From positions 4,728,938 through 4,792,937 of the forward strand of contig NC_052399.1 in the NCBI RefSeq assembly GCF_009389715.1: 64,000 nt of DNA, written 5' to 3'. The stretch's first letter is position 1. Every line of letters begins with the position of its first letter. Shown one piece after another: positions 44,457-56,600 of this stretch. The stretch is from Phoenix dactylifera. Its lineage: Eukaryota > Streptophyta > Magnoliopsida > Arecales > Arecaceae. Below the pieces are notes generated by a model, which did no database searches, had not been told where the DNA came from, and was given only the letters and a program-made list of their open reading frames with translations. The position numbers and the translations under genes are program-made.

Positions 44457-47400
44457 ATGGGGTAAGTAGGATCGTCTCCTCTTCTCTCTCACCCGATCTC
44501 TTCCGTTTTCTTCTTCTTCTTCTTCTTCTTTCCTTTGCCTCTGGATCTCGGCTTTCTTGGCTTCGAAGCGAAACGCCAAGAATCTTCGTAGTTTCCGTGC
44601 CTTCCTTTTTCACGAAAAGATAAACCAAAAAATAAATTCTGTGCTTTTGTTGAAACCTTCTTCAGTAGAACTTGGTTTATCTTCCTGGACGATTGTGGCA
44701 TATATGCTGACGGGGAGGAGGACTTGGTCTGGAATGAAGTCGATTTCCTCGTTTTTTGGGGTGCGGGTTTTCATGGAGAGTCTCGGGGCAAGATGGGTCT
44801 CTGTTCTCAGTTTAAGATGGATCGATAGGTTCTTCGTTGCAACTCTTTTAAGCTCGGTCATGAAATTAGTGAAATCCTATATTAAACATGTAACGAGAAG
44901 CAGTTACAGATTGCTATCAAAGGTTGCGTCGTGCATCCTATAATATATATCTTGTACCAGATCAGATCATCTTTGATGATTTCAGTATTCATTTAGACGT
45001 AGAAGCATACTCCGAGATAGTATTTTTTTCATAGCATATGCCACGTTTCATCCACTTGACTATGATCATGCACGCCAGATGAAAAAGAGCATCATCACAA
45101 TATTCTGGACGGATTTAATCAAATCCCGTTCTGGGTTCAGGAAATTAGGTTTTTTCTGTTCCTGGCGCTTGTTTAGATGTTAGTAAAATATATGTTCTAA
45201 TTTCATGTTCATGGGAGGTGTTTGGTTTTAAATCGATACTGAGGACTCCAAGTAGAGGTTTTATAGTTAATGCATGCTATTGGTAATCTCTATGCAACTT
45301 CTCCCAGTGTACCAATGATTTTCTTTCAACATTTTTTTACAGATCATTTTGTTTGTGTTATTGTTCATACCATTGCTTTGAATAGTATCTCAGGAGTTCA
45401 TAATACCTTATATAATGTCATTAATGATTCTTTATACTTGTACCCATGGCAACATACTTTCTATTATCAACAAAAAATTGTACTCACAACATCCTTTGGG
45501 GGGATATGGGGAGAATAGAAAACTCTCGTTCAATGATTTTCTATCATCTATCATCATAGTCATATGCAATCACATAAAAATTGATTGGAGGGTCAGGTAT
45601 TCTATGCCATATGCTTCGACATGCTGGCAATATGCAATTTTCTGAGCAATTAAAGTCTTTGTGGTGGCCCATGCGAAACATTGGAATGTGTCATGATGAA
45701 AATCTCACATAAATTTGACAAGCTTTCTTAGGCTTGCTTAATACCTTACAACCTTTCAGAATGGCTCATATTATTCCTTTATTATTTGCATTTTGCAAAA
45801 ATCAGTTCGGTCTCCAGAATATTGTGTTAGGGATGTTGGAACAGTTTGATATATTTTGGACTCCGGTCTTTTAAGGTGAACAAGTGATGGGTGGTGCTTG
45901 CTTGATTTCAAATTTCCATATCATGGGATTTCATAAGGTGCCACTTCTTGTTTGCCTTCTAGGATAAAGATAGTGTGATACTCCATGAGCGAATTACATT
46001 CTTTATATTCTCATTTTTTTGAAATTAAGGGCAACTAAGTTTTTTTTCCCACTGATTTGAGTAAGAGTTTGAGGTGTAGAGGCAGGCCGCTTGGCACAGG
46101 AAAACTCAGACCAGGATTTTCTTATTTCTTTAATCTTGACACTTCTTCTATGATATGAGTCATATAAAGATAGTTAAGGACTATGTAAAAAATGCTTATT
46201 TTAGAAACTCAGGAAGAAAATGCCTCTATGATGTTTCTTTCCTTTCTGTTATATATTTTATCTCTATGAATTTTGTTTCTTGAAACTGATTCTAATTGTT
46301 TACATGGTTAAACCTGATTTGTAACAGAGCAGAGGTTGTCTTGGATGCTGTGCTAAGCCCACTCCAATTATTGCAGTGGATGAGCCCTCAAAGGGTTTGA
46401 AAATCCAAGGCCGGACTATTAAAAAAACCAGCGTGTCTGAGGATTTTTGGAGTACGAGCACACATGAGATGGAAAACAGTGGAGTGCAGTCTCAGAGGAG
46501 CATATCTTCAATTAGCACATCAGTGCAAAACCTTGATCACCATGGAGCAGGAAGCGCCAGCAACGCTTCTGAATTTGTGAATCATGGTAAATGAAAATTT
46601 AATCTTTAGATCTTGTATTGCTAATTTTACTTGGTGTAGCAGGCTGTGCTACCTAGGCACTCGTGTTCAGCTCTAAAAACCCATGCTCGGATGCTTATAA
46701 AGTTCTATGATTGCCACTTTTAAAGAGACTTGAACTCTTCCAACGATAAATTTGACCCTCCATTTTCATGCTATAAGTGAGTATTTTTTTTTGGGTCATT
46801 GGTCAAGGATCATTTTTCTTATATTCTTAGGTTAATTGGAAAGTCCGAATGAGAAACATGTATATTGAAAGACCTTAACAAATAATATCTTCTTAATATT
46901 TACTTTTGATGTTTGAGTAAAGAAGATTAAAAATATAATTTAGTTAACATTATAATTTATCCTATATATCCCTATCTCCTTTTTTTTTTCCCTTCTTGCC
47001 AAGTCAGATACTTGGATATGTGCCCGAATCTGATTCTCGTATCCGTATCTATGCAACATTTGTAGCAAGGGTACTTAGTCATTACCTGTTCGCTTTGCTC
47101 TTCGCATCCTTTTTCTGTCCTAGAATTTTGAAGTTATTGGCATGTTGAATGGAATTAATGTGAAGAGTAATCAAGGGAAAGGTTAATCATGGTAAATAAA
47201 TAAAGAATACCAATAGAAATTCCTCTAAGAGGAATTGGTGCTTGTCATTCATTCTAAATTCTGTGTTGTTGGTATCTTGATGACCAATATAAAATAAATA
47301 TCAGCGGAAAGCTAGAGTCCTTTTTATCTGACTAGAAAAGATTACAATCTGTTATCACTGAAAAACATGGTCATGTTCTTTAAAGTTTCTTGTAGTTTTT

Positions 47401-49222
47401 GTGTTTACATGCTTCGCCTCCTCATTTTATAGTCTATGAACTGTCATTGTATATCTTTCCCTCAGCATTATTGAATTAAATGTTTGCAGATGGAGAGGGA
47501 AGCATCAAAGTGTAAGGTAACCAAATGAGATGTGTTACATGAACTTCTCTGGCAAATTTTAGGCTAAATTTGTTGCCGAAATAATGTTAGTTTGGGTTAA
47601 AAATCGCGCAAGCAAATGGCATGATTTTTTGTTATAAATGCTACTCAAGAAGCAGGGAAGATATTATGTGCTTGCTGACACTATGGAAATAGATGTATCT
47701 ATGCTTTGTATGTTTAGCATTTGGAACATGTATATTGCAGGTCTTCTTCTCTGGAATCAAACCAGACAGCAATGGACTGGAAATAGAAGGCCTGAGACCC
47801 GGCCGCAACAGGTCCGGGAACCCAGATTAAGGTATGTGTCAATACTCTATATTCATGCTAGATTAAGTACTTTTGTACGATTATCTGCATCATATTATTT
47901 CTTGCTCAGCAGATCTAGAGTAAATAAGCTGGCAGCCACAATAGTTTTCTGAAATTTATTCATATCCCTGCATATCTTTACTTGTAGTACCCTAGAGCCA
48001 ATACTGATTTGAGACTGCTTTGGCGATGTTCGCTATAATTTTTTAACTTATATTACTTAAGCCAGAAACAATTATCGGAGGTTTTTCCGGTAAAAACAAA
48101 ATTTATTGCTAGTGAACTTGCTGATATCACTTGACGTGTGTTTATTTTTTGCTCTTTTCGGGTTTTTAATGCGCTCTCCCTGAGGAGACATAAGCATGCT
48201 AATTTGTTCAAGGATTTTATTTGGTCCTTTTGTTGATGATCACTAATGAAGGTTAAGGAGGCTTTGCCAAATTAGTTGCATGCTGCTCTTTACTGCAGTG
48301 ATTACCCCAGAGCACCTATGCCTGTAATAAACGCTTATCAATCCCTTGCATGTTATATAAGAGAGTTGAAGCCAGCAAAGTACACTCAATTCACACGTCA
48401 TTTTTTCAATCATTCCACCATATGTTTATTCCTCCCATCAGCATCACATATTGACCTGTTCAGCGAATGCTGTCTTCAGTTACATGTTAACAAAAAATAA
48501 TTGTAAAAATTGTTGTTCTCATGCTAGCTTAACATGAAAACCAAAATGCAATGTCTTTTATGCGTTTATAGTTGACCTACGATCTGGGCAATAAGGCCTG
48601 CTCTGAGAGATCTAAGAAAGCTATTTTGTTGTTGTGTATCAGCTAGGTGACGCCATTAGTACCCTGTAGTTTGATTTGGTAATATTATTGGTGGTCGCCA
48701 ACTTCCTTGGTGTATAGTGCCCTGCCAACTTTAGACAATCTGGAAGAGCTCCTTGATTCCTGTCTAAGCAAGACTACATCTGTAAAATTGGCTGCATTTT
48801 ACTGATCCTATATCATACAGATCATTTGATCATTAGCTGTTGTCTTGAATTATGATCACGAGCTGCTAAAGATCAGGAAGATTTCCTGGAACCGGAAAAA
48901 AAGAGAGAGAGTATACTGCCAATTTCTCAGCTCCATTTTAGATTTCTTATACTTGTACCAAATTCTTCAACATCTGTGACTGCAGTTGGGATGCGACATA
49001 TGACAATTTGCTGGGGACCAACAAGCCATTTCCACAGCCCATCCCTCTATCTGTAAGACGTTCAATTTGCGATGCATTAGGTTGTAGAACTGGATAGCAT
49101 TTCCAGAGTCTGATTTTTTTTTTTTTTGGGGGGGGGTGGGGGGGGGGGCTTGCTTCTTGTGGTGGCAGGAGATGGTAGATTTCCTTGTGGACGTCTGGGA
49201 GCAGGAGGGTATGTATGATTAG
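44457..49222 (+). CDS. Gag1-clamp / DUF4050-type plant protein, probably N-myristoylated (exons 44457-44461, 46333-46586, 47741-47831, 48986-49052, 49169-49222)
   Basis: The start codon lies on a five-base coding end of the leader exon (ATGGG before GTAAGT), which joins exon 2 to give MGGCLGCCAKPTPIIAVDEP. All later junctions keep phase (2, 1, 2, 0), giving 156 residues. Conserved blocks are SEDFWSTSTHEMENS, VQSQRSISSISTS, LLLWNQTRQQW, RPQQVREPRLSWDATYDNLL, NKPFPQPIPL and EMVDFLVDVWEQEGMYD. I recall this set from plant proteins annotated DUF4050, a domain now linked to fungal Gag1; the biochemical role in plants is unknown to me. MGGCLGCC fits Gly2 myristoylation with nearby Cys palmitoylation, so membrane attachment is inferred. 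Introns are long (1.87 kb first). A 35-base G/T-rich run sits just before the last exon. Confidence 0.85.
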
Positions 49223-50070
49223 GCAAAACAAGTTTCTTTAGATGTTGTGTGGACCGTCAAGCAGATGGGGACTCCTGGAGATGGACTTCGATAGTGCTAC
49301 GGACGAAGGGTATCCCTTCCACATCAATTGTTATATGTATGCTACCGCTGATATCTTTATAGTTATTCTCTTCTTAATGTCCTCCATCCTCTTGTAGCAA
49401 GTTATCTCTTCAGCATTGTCGTGAGCCTTAGAGCAGGGCTTCGCCCTGCTTAGCCTTATTGTATGTTTCACCGATTGACAAGTTGCTAGACTGGTGTCAT
49501 CACCTTCTGCTCGGCACAAAGCTATTTCATGGCATGCACGTAGAAATCACTTTGCTGATGCTGAATCTATGATCCACGTTGCCGTCCAACCAGTGATGTG
49601 TGCCCCAGTATTGTCGTGCCAGAGTGTCGGAAGGAGATTTGGCTTCTGCTAGAAATTCTGATGCGGGTGTCCATAGTTTTCCACTATGGTCGACGATGTT
49701 GGACTCAGAATCCTGTGATGGCATACCCAGCTTTTTGCCAGGTCGGGTCGGGTTAATGTTGGTTCAATTGGAGAATGCGATATACTGGAGAATGCCTGCT
49801 GCCATTGGCAGGCCTGTTTGGATGGAATGCAATAGGGAGAGGGAAGCTGGAATGGGCAAGAGAAAAGTTCATTCTCTCTTGTTTGGTCAGAAATTGAATA
49901 GAAGATAAAAAAAAAAGGGGCTAATATCGTTGGCAAGTCAAGAGAGAGAAAAAGGTACGGGAGATGAAGGGATTTCTCTCCAAACTTTTTTTTTTCTACC
50001 CATCTCTCTAAAGATAGGGAAATTTTTCTTTTTTATTCTTTTCGAGAATTTTTTTTTCTTCCTCTTCGGC
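49223..50070. other. 3' UTR of the preceding gene, then unassigned sequence
   Basis: About the first 500 bases are likely 3' UTR and downstream sequence. 49800-50070 is rich in GGGAGAGGG and T-runs. No further gene was seen. Confidence 0.45.
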
Positions 50071-50513
50071 ATTCTTGGATGGAAGGGATTCTTCCTTTCT
50101 CTTATCTTCGCATTTCTTTTCTTTTTCTCCTATCCCTTATTCTACCTGCCGGGATAGAGTGTGTTGGTGTTAATTGGTGCGATGTATCAAAGTTTGGTCT
50201 GATTTGTCTACAACCGTTATTCTTGGATGGAAGGGATTCTTCCTTTCTCTTATCTTCGCATTCCTTTTCTTTTTCTCCTATCCCTTGTCCTAACTGTCGG
50301 GATAGAGTGTGTTGGCGTTAATTGGTGCGATGTATCAAAGTTTGGTCTGATTTATCTACAACCGTTATTCTTGGATGGAAGGGATTCTTCCTTTCTCTTA
50401 TCTTCGCATTCCTTTTCTTTTTCTCCTATCCCTTGTCCTAACTGTCGGGATAGAGTGTGTTGGCGTTAATTGGTGCGATGTATGAAAGGTTGGTCTGATT
50501 TGTCTACAACCAC
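50071..50513. repeat. Three-copy tandem repeat, 148-bp unit
   Basis: ATTCTTGGATGGAAGGGATT begins units at 50071, 50219 and 50367, an exact 148-base period, and the third unit ends near 50513 at TTTGTCTACAACCACGAG. Each unit contains a pyrimidine-rich middle and GGGATAGAGTGTGTTGG. Copies 2 and 3 are the most alike. The array lies ~300-750 bases upstream of the small heat-shock gene's TATA box. Confidence 0.95.
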
Positions 50514-50655
50514 GAGAGAGAGAAAATTAAGGAAGTATTTATTTATTGAATCAGTCGGGTCAAGGCGAACCGGCAGCGCTAATCTAAAAACCGTCGAAAC
50601 GGATGAGCTTATCAAGACGATGCGATACGAGACGCTTGCTGCGGGCATGATGCCT

Positions 50656-50798
50656 ATTCTGGTTCGTTCCAGAACGCTCTGCATGTAGCTCCCGTTGTGC
50701 TGGACCTTTTTGCTCTCTTAAGTTCTCAATAATTGATGATGACGATGATTGAGGGGTCCTCCATCATCTTCAATGCTGAGAAAGTTCCGGGCCCTTCT
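50656..50798 (+). promoter_or_regulatory. Heat-shock elements upstream of the small HSP gene
   Basis: At 50779-50798 the sequence AGAAAGTTCCGGGCCCTTCT gives the units nGAAn-nTTCn-(mismatch)-nTTCn in register, about 75 bases before the TATA-like box. At 50666-50675 GTTCCAGAAC is a perfect two-unit nTTCnnGAAn. These are the binding pattern of heat-shock factors; binding is inferred. Confidence 0.6.
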
Positions 50799-50872
50799 CT
50801 TCTCTTCTCTTCCCTTCTGGATCCCTCTCTTACTCTCTACTCCATGCTTCCCCCAACCCTTTTCCTGCTGCG

Positions 50873-50880
50873 TTATATAT
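50873..50880 (+). promoter_or_regulatory. TATA box of the small HSP gene
   Basis: TTATATAT lies 163 bases before the ATG at 51044, downstream of the heat-shock elements and upstream of a CT-rich leader. Confidence 0.55.
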
Positions 50881-51043
50881 TTGGGCGGCTCTCAGCCTCA
50901 CCTCGCAACAAGCAGCAGCAAAGCATCAGGAATCGCTTGTGTCCGTCCCCTCCTCCCTTCTCATCTTGTTCTGCCGCCGAGGGAGTCCGAGCGAGCTACA
51001 GCTTCTTCGGCTTGAAACTTCTTGGTGCTGTTGTGTTGCACGA

Positions 51044-52494
51044 ATGGCTCTGGCTCGTATGTGTCTGAGTAGCACCCCTCTCCTCCGCGGCCGGCGCTCC
51101 TTCCCATTGTCTGCGGTTAGTACCGCTCGGGGAGGCAGCATGGATATTGATTTCGGAGCGCCTTCCTCGTATTCTGCTGTCCCCGATCATCCCTCTTCTC
51201 CAAAACGGGAAGACGAGAAGAAAGGCGGGGAGGTCGCGCCGGCGGAGTCATCATCGGCTCCTGCTCGTCGCAGAAGTGGGCTGCTCTCGAGCCAGCCCTG
51301 GGACCTCATTCCCTTCCGTTTCCACAACATTGGTATATCTTCTGTATGCATGTCTGCTTACACCTCGCTTTTTGTGCTTTGGTAATTTTAGCGGCATATC
51401 CATATAGCATCACTACTGCATTGACATCCTGGGAGCGTGTTACGAGAGTTTCAGAACTAACCCAACGGTCTCAGATCCATCGTTACTATGAGGATTAGGT
51501 CTTGGCAGCATCATTTTGTCCGGCCTTGGTTGGTGTTGCGCTGTTGCTCTAGTGTTTCTGCGTCGTATCGGACAAATTTGGACTGAGAATATAAAAATCA
51601 GAAGAACGGAGAACGAAGACCACCATAAAACTCCGTAATTGTTAAAATTATGTCTCGTACGATGCTTTGTCGACTGTGCTTCTATCAAACGAATGAATTA
51701 AAACACTTTATTACTAGGTGTAGATTGGTTTGTGTGTTGCAGCTGAGGGATGCGAAGATATGTATTTGTTTGTTTGTTTTTCTAATCTATCCTCCTCTCT
51801 TATACATTTTAAGGCAAAATCTCACACACAAAAAAATCCTGAATCCTCAACGAAATATTTGAAAAGGAACTAGAAAAAGAAAAACCCTTGCGACCCTTTT
51901 TCCAATTTTTTTTAGTTGATGGCTGAAAAAGGAAATCAGTCTTGAACCCATGACATGGACATCGTAAAGTATTAAGGCACATGCCACTATAGAAGGTTGA
52001 AAACCAATCGCTATGCTGTAATTGTTATACAATTGAATGCGCGCATACGAAATTTCTTTTAAGTTTTTTGTTTTTTTGTGAAATCTATTCTCTGTCCGGT
52101 AGGGTTGGGGAACGCACTATGGCAAGTGTCCGAGAATTTGAATAGATTATTGGAGAACTGGGCACCCTCTCGTTTCCTTGGTCGTATGAAGGAAGTCAAA
52201 GACTGCTACAAACTACGTTATGAGGTGCCGGGGCTAAGGAAGGAAGACATGAGGATCACAGTGGAAGATAGATTTCTGGTGATCACAGGAGAGCGCAAGG
52301 AGGAAGAGGATGACTCTGACGAGGAGGGTGGTTGGTACTCCAAAAGATACGGATACTACAATACTAGCTTACTGTTGCCGGATGATGCCAAAGTGGAAGA
52401 GATCAAGGCGGAGGTTAAAGATGGGATTCTCTGCATTACTATACCTAGGAACGAAGAGAAGAAACGAAATGTTAGAGAGGTCAAAATCCAGTAG
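51044..52494 (+). CDS. Organelle-targeted small heat-shock protein, HSP26.5-like (exons 51044-51332, 52103-52494)
   Basis: The two exons join in phase 1 to give 226 residues (about 26 kDa). The N-terminus MALARMCLSSTPLLRGRRSF is Arg/Ser-rich without early acids, typical of an organellar presequence. From about residue 126 there is an alpha-crystallin domain: KDCYKLRYEVPGLRKEDMRI, then YYNTSLLLPDDAKVEEIKAE, then the DGILCITIPR consensus. This wording is close, as I remember it, to Arabidopsis HSP26.5 (reported as mitochondrial class MTII), which also begins MALAR. Small HSPs form oligomers that hold unfolding proteins during heat. The acidic loop EEEDDSDEEGG is an expansion in the usual loop position. 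Heat-shock elements lie upstream. Mitochondrion is favoured over plastid, but targeting is inferred. Confidence 0.9.
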
Positions 52495-53480
52495 CATCTT
52501 GTATTTGTCGCAGCAGTTCTGCGGTTGCGACATGTTACAGTACATGTTCCTCATTCCAGGCTACGTAGCAACGCTTATGTGAGAAAGTACCAACGTTTTG
52601 GGTGTTTTTGTCTTTTAAGCTGTTTCTGGCTGATGTTCTTGATAAATGAAGTGTTCGTGCTGGAGGTTCAACTGTGTCCTTATTTCGTTTCTCATAATTT
52701 TCCTTTTATAGCGTTTCCCTGGAAATAATGCCCTGTTTTGCTCCACGGAACATCTCCTTTGTCTTCTAGTAGGGATTTGTGGCCAATAAATTGTCTGGCG
52801 ACGCGAGGAAGGTGTAGGTTTTTTATTTCTCATTTTTTAAAAGTTTATTTTTTCATTCCTATTTTTTTTTCTCTATAGATCCGGAGAGCTAATTCTACCT
52901 TTTATTCTGTACCACCTCGCCTCTTGAGGGTTGATTTTGACCCGGCCCGAACCTCCGTCTACATTCGGGCAAATTTTAAATAGTCCATTGGATTCCAGGA
53001 GAGAGAGGGATCATCAATGATTTCGGATTTGAATCTTGGCTGTTCATCCCTAGATACTGGGATCCAAATAATTATAGCGCATGCGGGTTTCCCTCTCTTT
53101 GCCTCAGAAAGAAGGCAGGCAGGCAGGCAGGCGTGCATGAATGGAAATAATGTTTTGAGTTAGGGCTCTCTCTAAATCTGGGAGATTCCAATCTTGCAAT
53201 CATAACCGTCCAAAGATAAATGTATCGCACGTATGTATGGGGTTTTCATGATCATGGACGCAATGGTTGTGCGGACGGTTGTGATTACAATAATGGACCG
53301 CTCTGCTTGGTCCTCAAATGTTGGCTCCATTGATTGGAGGACCTAGATAATTCTCATTCAGAAGGAGAATTCTGCAAAGATATTTTGCAACCTTGGATGC
53401 GCGGCCAGTTTTGGTTTACCAGCGCGCATGGGTATATGGTCGATCCCATAACTAAACGAGCTTAGTTTACCTCCATAAGA
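52495..53480. other. 3' UTR and unassigned sequence
   Basis: The HSP 3' UTR probably ends near 52.7-52.9 kb. A (CAGG)n run lies at 53112-53132. No gene was recognised up to the Helitron remnant. Confidence 0.45.
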
Positions 53481-53559
53481 CAAATTCATGTGTGACAAAT
53501 AAAGGTTGCTACAAAAATCATTACCCACGTCCTTATTCTGAATACACAAAAAAGGAGAA

Positions 53560-54540
53560 AATTCTTATCCCATTTACAAGCGTCACAATGCAGGATTTGA
53601 TCAGGCGGAACGTATGCAAGGCTATGTTAGTTAATCGAGTCGCTTCTTGTTCAGTGAGAGAGGTGAGATTGATGAAATTGAACAATTTCGAGCTGGAAGA
53701 TGGATATCGGCACCAGAAGCAATGCAATGCAGAGAATACATAGGTTTTGCTCGAGTAGTGAAATCTATCCATCCATGATAACATTAGGGTTTCCATTTGC
53801 CTAGCACGCAGATGGTGGGATTCCTCGAAGATCAAGATTTACGAGGCGTTCTCACAAATGACAATGCCTCGAGTAGTCAGATTGACGATGAGGCAAGGCA
53901 GCATCTATAAGAGAACTTCCTGAGCACCGTGTGCGGCATGACAAGGATGGATTTTGGATTTGGAGAAAGTCGAAGGATGCAATTGGATGAATTATTGTTG
54001 CAAAATCTCTGTCATGGTGAAAGATATTATTTGCCGGCATTGCTCGATTACTGGCACTAGATATCCAAGTTTTCGCCATTCTGCTCGACAATGCGTGATC
54101 TCTTGGAACTCGATGATAGCATTTTAGAATGTCTAGAAGAGGCATCATTATATCGAATAATGGCGCACGCATTAAGGCGACACGGTGCTACACTACTGGT
54201 GTATTGTGAACCAACAACTGCAGGCTATTGCAGGAGCAATATTATGATGCTATGGCTGAAGATTTCCAGCAAGCAGAATGTAAAGACAACAAAGAGGCGT
54301 TCATAAATGTCTTGCTAAGTATTGCTTCTTTTGCACCAAAAAAAAGTGCTGCTTCTTTCTTCCAAGCAATGGAGCCTATGCAATTTAGATCCTTCCTCTG
54401 GATTATCTATCGAATACGTCTACTTCGTAGGGATCTCCAAAACAGCATATTTGATGCTGAAGTAGCAGCTGGACTGCATAAAGGAAAAAAGGGTATTTCT
54501 TCCATGTATACTATTGCTGCCTGCGGAGAATAAAAATTTC
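53560..54540 (+). pseudogene. Decayed Helitron helicase (Rep/Pif1 ORF) fragment
   Basis: Scattered over several frames of the + strand are blocks that appear in this order in plant Helitron helicases: EIYPSM and EDQDLRGVLTND, then DKDGFWIWRKSKDAIG, GERYYLPALLDY, then LLELDDSILECLEEASLYRI with LRRHGATLLVYCEP, then QEQYYDAMAEDFQQ. The family versions are, from memory, WxRRK-x-IGR, GERYYLRxLL, SLxECLxEASLF-x-LRRLFATILVxC and HYDAMSEDY. Stops and frameshifts separate the blocks, so no product is possible. The part lies between the Helitron-like N domain and the Pif1 ATPase; the ATPase itself (Walker A) is not present in the window. Confidence 0.75.
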
Positions 54541-54816
54541 CAATCCACTTTTAAAAAGAAAACAAGTCCCTGTCCAGTGACACACTGACACCTAACCATG
54601 CACAAGGGCAGACCCTTTACTCACATAAACCAGTATTTTCTCATGGGCAATTATATTGTTGCGCTGTCAAGAGGAACTAGCAGAGCATCAACAAGAGTTC
54701 TAATAAAACCTATATATTGGCAGAGAAACTACTTACAAATCTATTACACGAAATGTTATCGATAAACAGTTACCATAGAAATCTGCTTATTACTAATAAT
54801 TTCCAAGATAGGTGCT

Positions 54817-54820
<4 letters not shown>

Positions 54821-54856
<36 letters not shown>
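54821..54856. repeat. (AT)n microsatellite
   Basis: About eighteen AT dinucleotides, between the Helitron remnant and a possible downstream fragment. Confidence 0.95.
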
Positions 54857-54861
<5 letters not shown>

Positions 54862-54938
54862 GAAATGAAAAAAAAAATCTTTTTCTTGAATTTTGTCATC
54901 CGATACTAATTTCTTTTATTTTCTATGATTATCTTGCA

Positions 54939-55081
54939 GGCAGATGGAAATGAAAAGGCATCAAGAACTTTCTGAGATCAAACCAGGAGGAAGTTATACC
55001 TTAAAACTAAGATTGTTATATGAAGCTCGCCAAATTTATCTGAAGATGGTCTATGCAAATTACAAGACTGATTTTTGGTGA
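54939..55081 (+). pseudogene. Possible RPA-like OB-fold fragment
   Basis: Following a TTGCAG acceptor-like site, one frame stays open for ~43 codons: MEMKRHQELSEIKPGGSYTL, KLRLLYEARQIYLKMVYANY, ending at TGA. The IKPG-x-TxKxRLL pattern vaguely resembles the start of replication protein A OB folds carried by some plant Helitrons. The resemblance is weak and the identification tentative. Confidence 0.25.
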
Positions 55082-55089
55082 TGAACATG

Positions 55090-55985
55090 CAGGCGTTGAA
55101 ATTACAAATTTTCTTTATGGTTTAATTAGCAAAAATTAGCAGTGTTTCACCTGATACGGCATAGGGAAAGCAAATTCAGGAAACAATTTTAGGCAAAGAT
55201 ATATATATATAGTCGATCATTGCGCAGGGTTCCTTTTTTACTATATGTCAAATGCAGCCGTTACTCTTATTCCACCAACATTTCAGATAGTTGAAAATAA
55301 ATATCCAATGACATCAATTTGGAAAAAAGAAAAAGATTGGAGAAATATCAGACAAACACGAGCATTATGCAATAGCCCACAGCATACAACCAGAATTTTG
55401 TAGAGCTAGCAAGCCAACAGCATACAATCAGAATAATATGACCTTAGGTAATTTTTGATATCTTCCACCTTGTTTCAAATTTATTAATTTCATCAAAATT
55501 TATTAATTTCTTTGAGTAACATATCTATACTCTCAACCATGTATGCTTGTCAATATTGAACAGTTTTGTTCGAAACTAAAGAAGTTCTACCAAAAATTTC
55601 AGATGAAAATCTTGATCAATAAAATGACTGAAGCACTTCAGTTCAAGCAGAGGGAGCGAGAATAAAGTTCATTTTGAACAAATTACAAGACGATGCAGAT
55701 CTTAGGAAAGTTTACGTACTATTTTACTACTTTCTATAAATTAATAACTTACATATAACCTTGTCTATAAGCAGAATATAGCATCAGATAGAGATTCCTT
55801 TATCATAAATGAATCCAAGACGGTACATGGCATGCAATTCTTACACCAAAAAAAAAAAGAAGAAAAAATCCAGTGGAGATTATGATAGCTTTTTCACTTG
55901 AAACCATTGTGATTCCCAAAGGGCTCGAGCAATTCCAAGGTAGTTGATCAAAATACTAACTCCTAAATTTATTTTTCGTTGCTAA
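55090..55985. other. No gene seen
   Basis: AT-rich sequence with poly-A runs; no recognisable feature. Confidence 0.4.
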
Positions 55986-55989
55986 CAAT

Positions 55990-56600
55990 AAATATCATTG
56001 AAGTTTTGATAGAGATAATATTGGACACCTCAACCTCGGATCGGACCAACCTCGTTGACTTTTGTATAAACTGAGGTAAACAACTTCGGCCCCAGCTGAG
56101 GAGCAGCCAGCCGAGGTGCTGATTAGCCAAGGAGCCAATTAACAAGTGCCGACAAGGACTAACAATTCCAGCAACCAGTAGTTTTGGCAGCTCTGCATTT
56201 GATGCGCAATTAGTACCGTACGCCGCTCACACGAAATAATACCTATATCGTAAATGTATGATTGGTCGTTGTCTGGCTACTGGCGCACGTTACATCAACT
56301 CAAGTAACGACATAATATACTACCCTATATAGAAGGAAAGTCCGGGGGATCTCATGTAAGCAATATGAGATAGGTTGTTTGTTTACTTATAGAAAACTCT
56401 ATTTTGATGAAACACTCTCCTTTCCATACTATTGCTTCTCTATCCCAATTTAGGCATCAGAGAATTTCCGCTGGAAACTATCTGGCAAACAAACTTCTTG
56501 CAGGCCGTTCTCGAAGGAGACTAACTTTCTCTCACCTCAGCTAGCTAGTTCAATTCGGTTTCTGCTGATCTTAGGGTCATCCAAGCTGCGCTCCAACTGC
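55990..56600 (+). mobile_element. Possible solo LTR
   Basis: A segment with a base composition unlike its surroundings contains CACCTCAACCTCGGATCGG near its start, a TATA-like CCCTATATAGAAGG at 56320-56333, and a leader-like region with CTTTCTCACCTCAGCTAGC near 56530. This layout (U3 with TATA, then R/U5) resembles the LTR at 35698-36282, including GGCCCCAGCTGAGG / CGGCCCGAGC-like words. Ends and target duplication were not determined. Confidence 0.35.

Noticed and set aside
50071-50513. Regular repeat array considered as CRISPR-like
   Set aside because: The 148-bp units are contiguous direct repeats without unique spacers, and the genome is a plant's.
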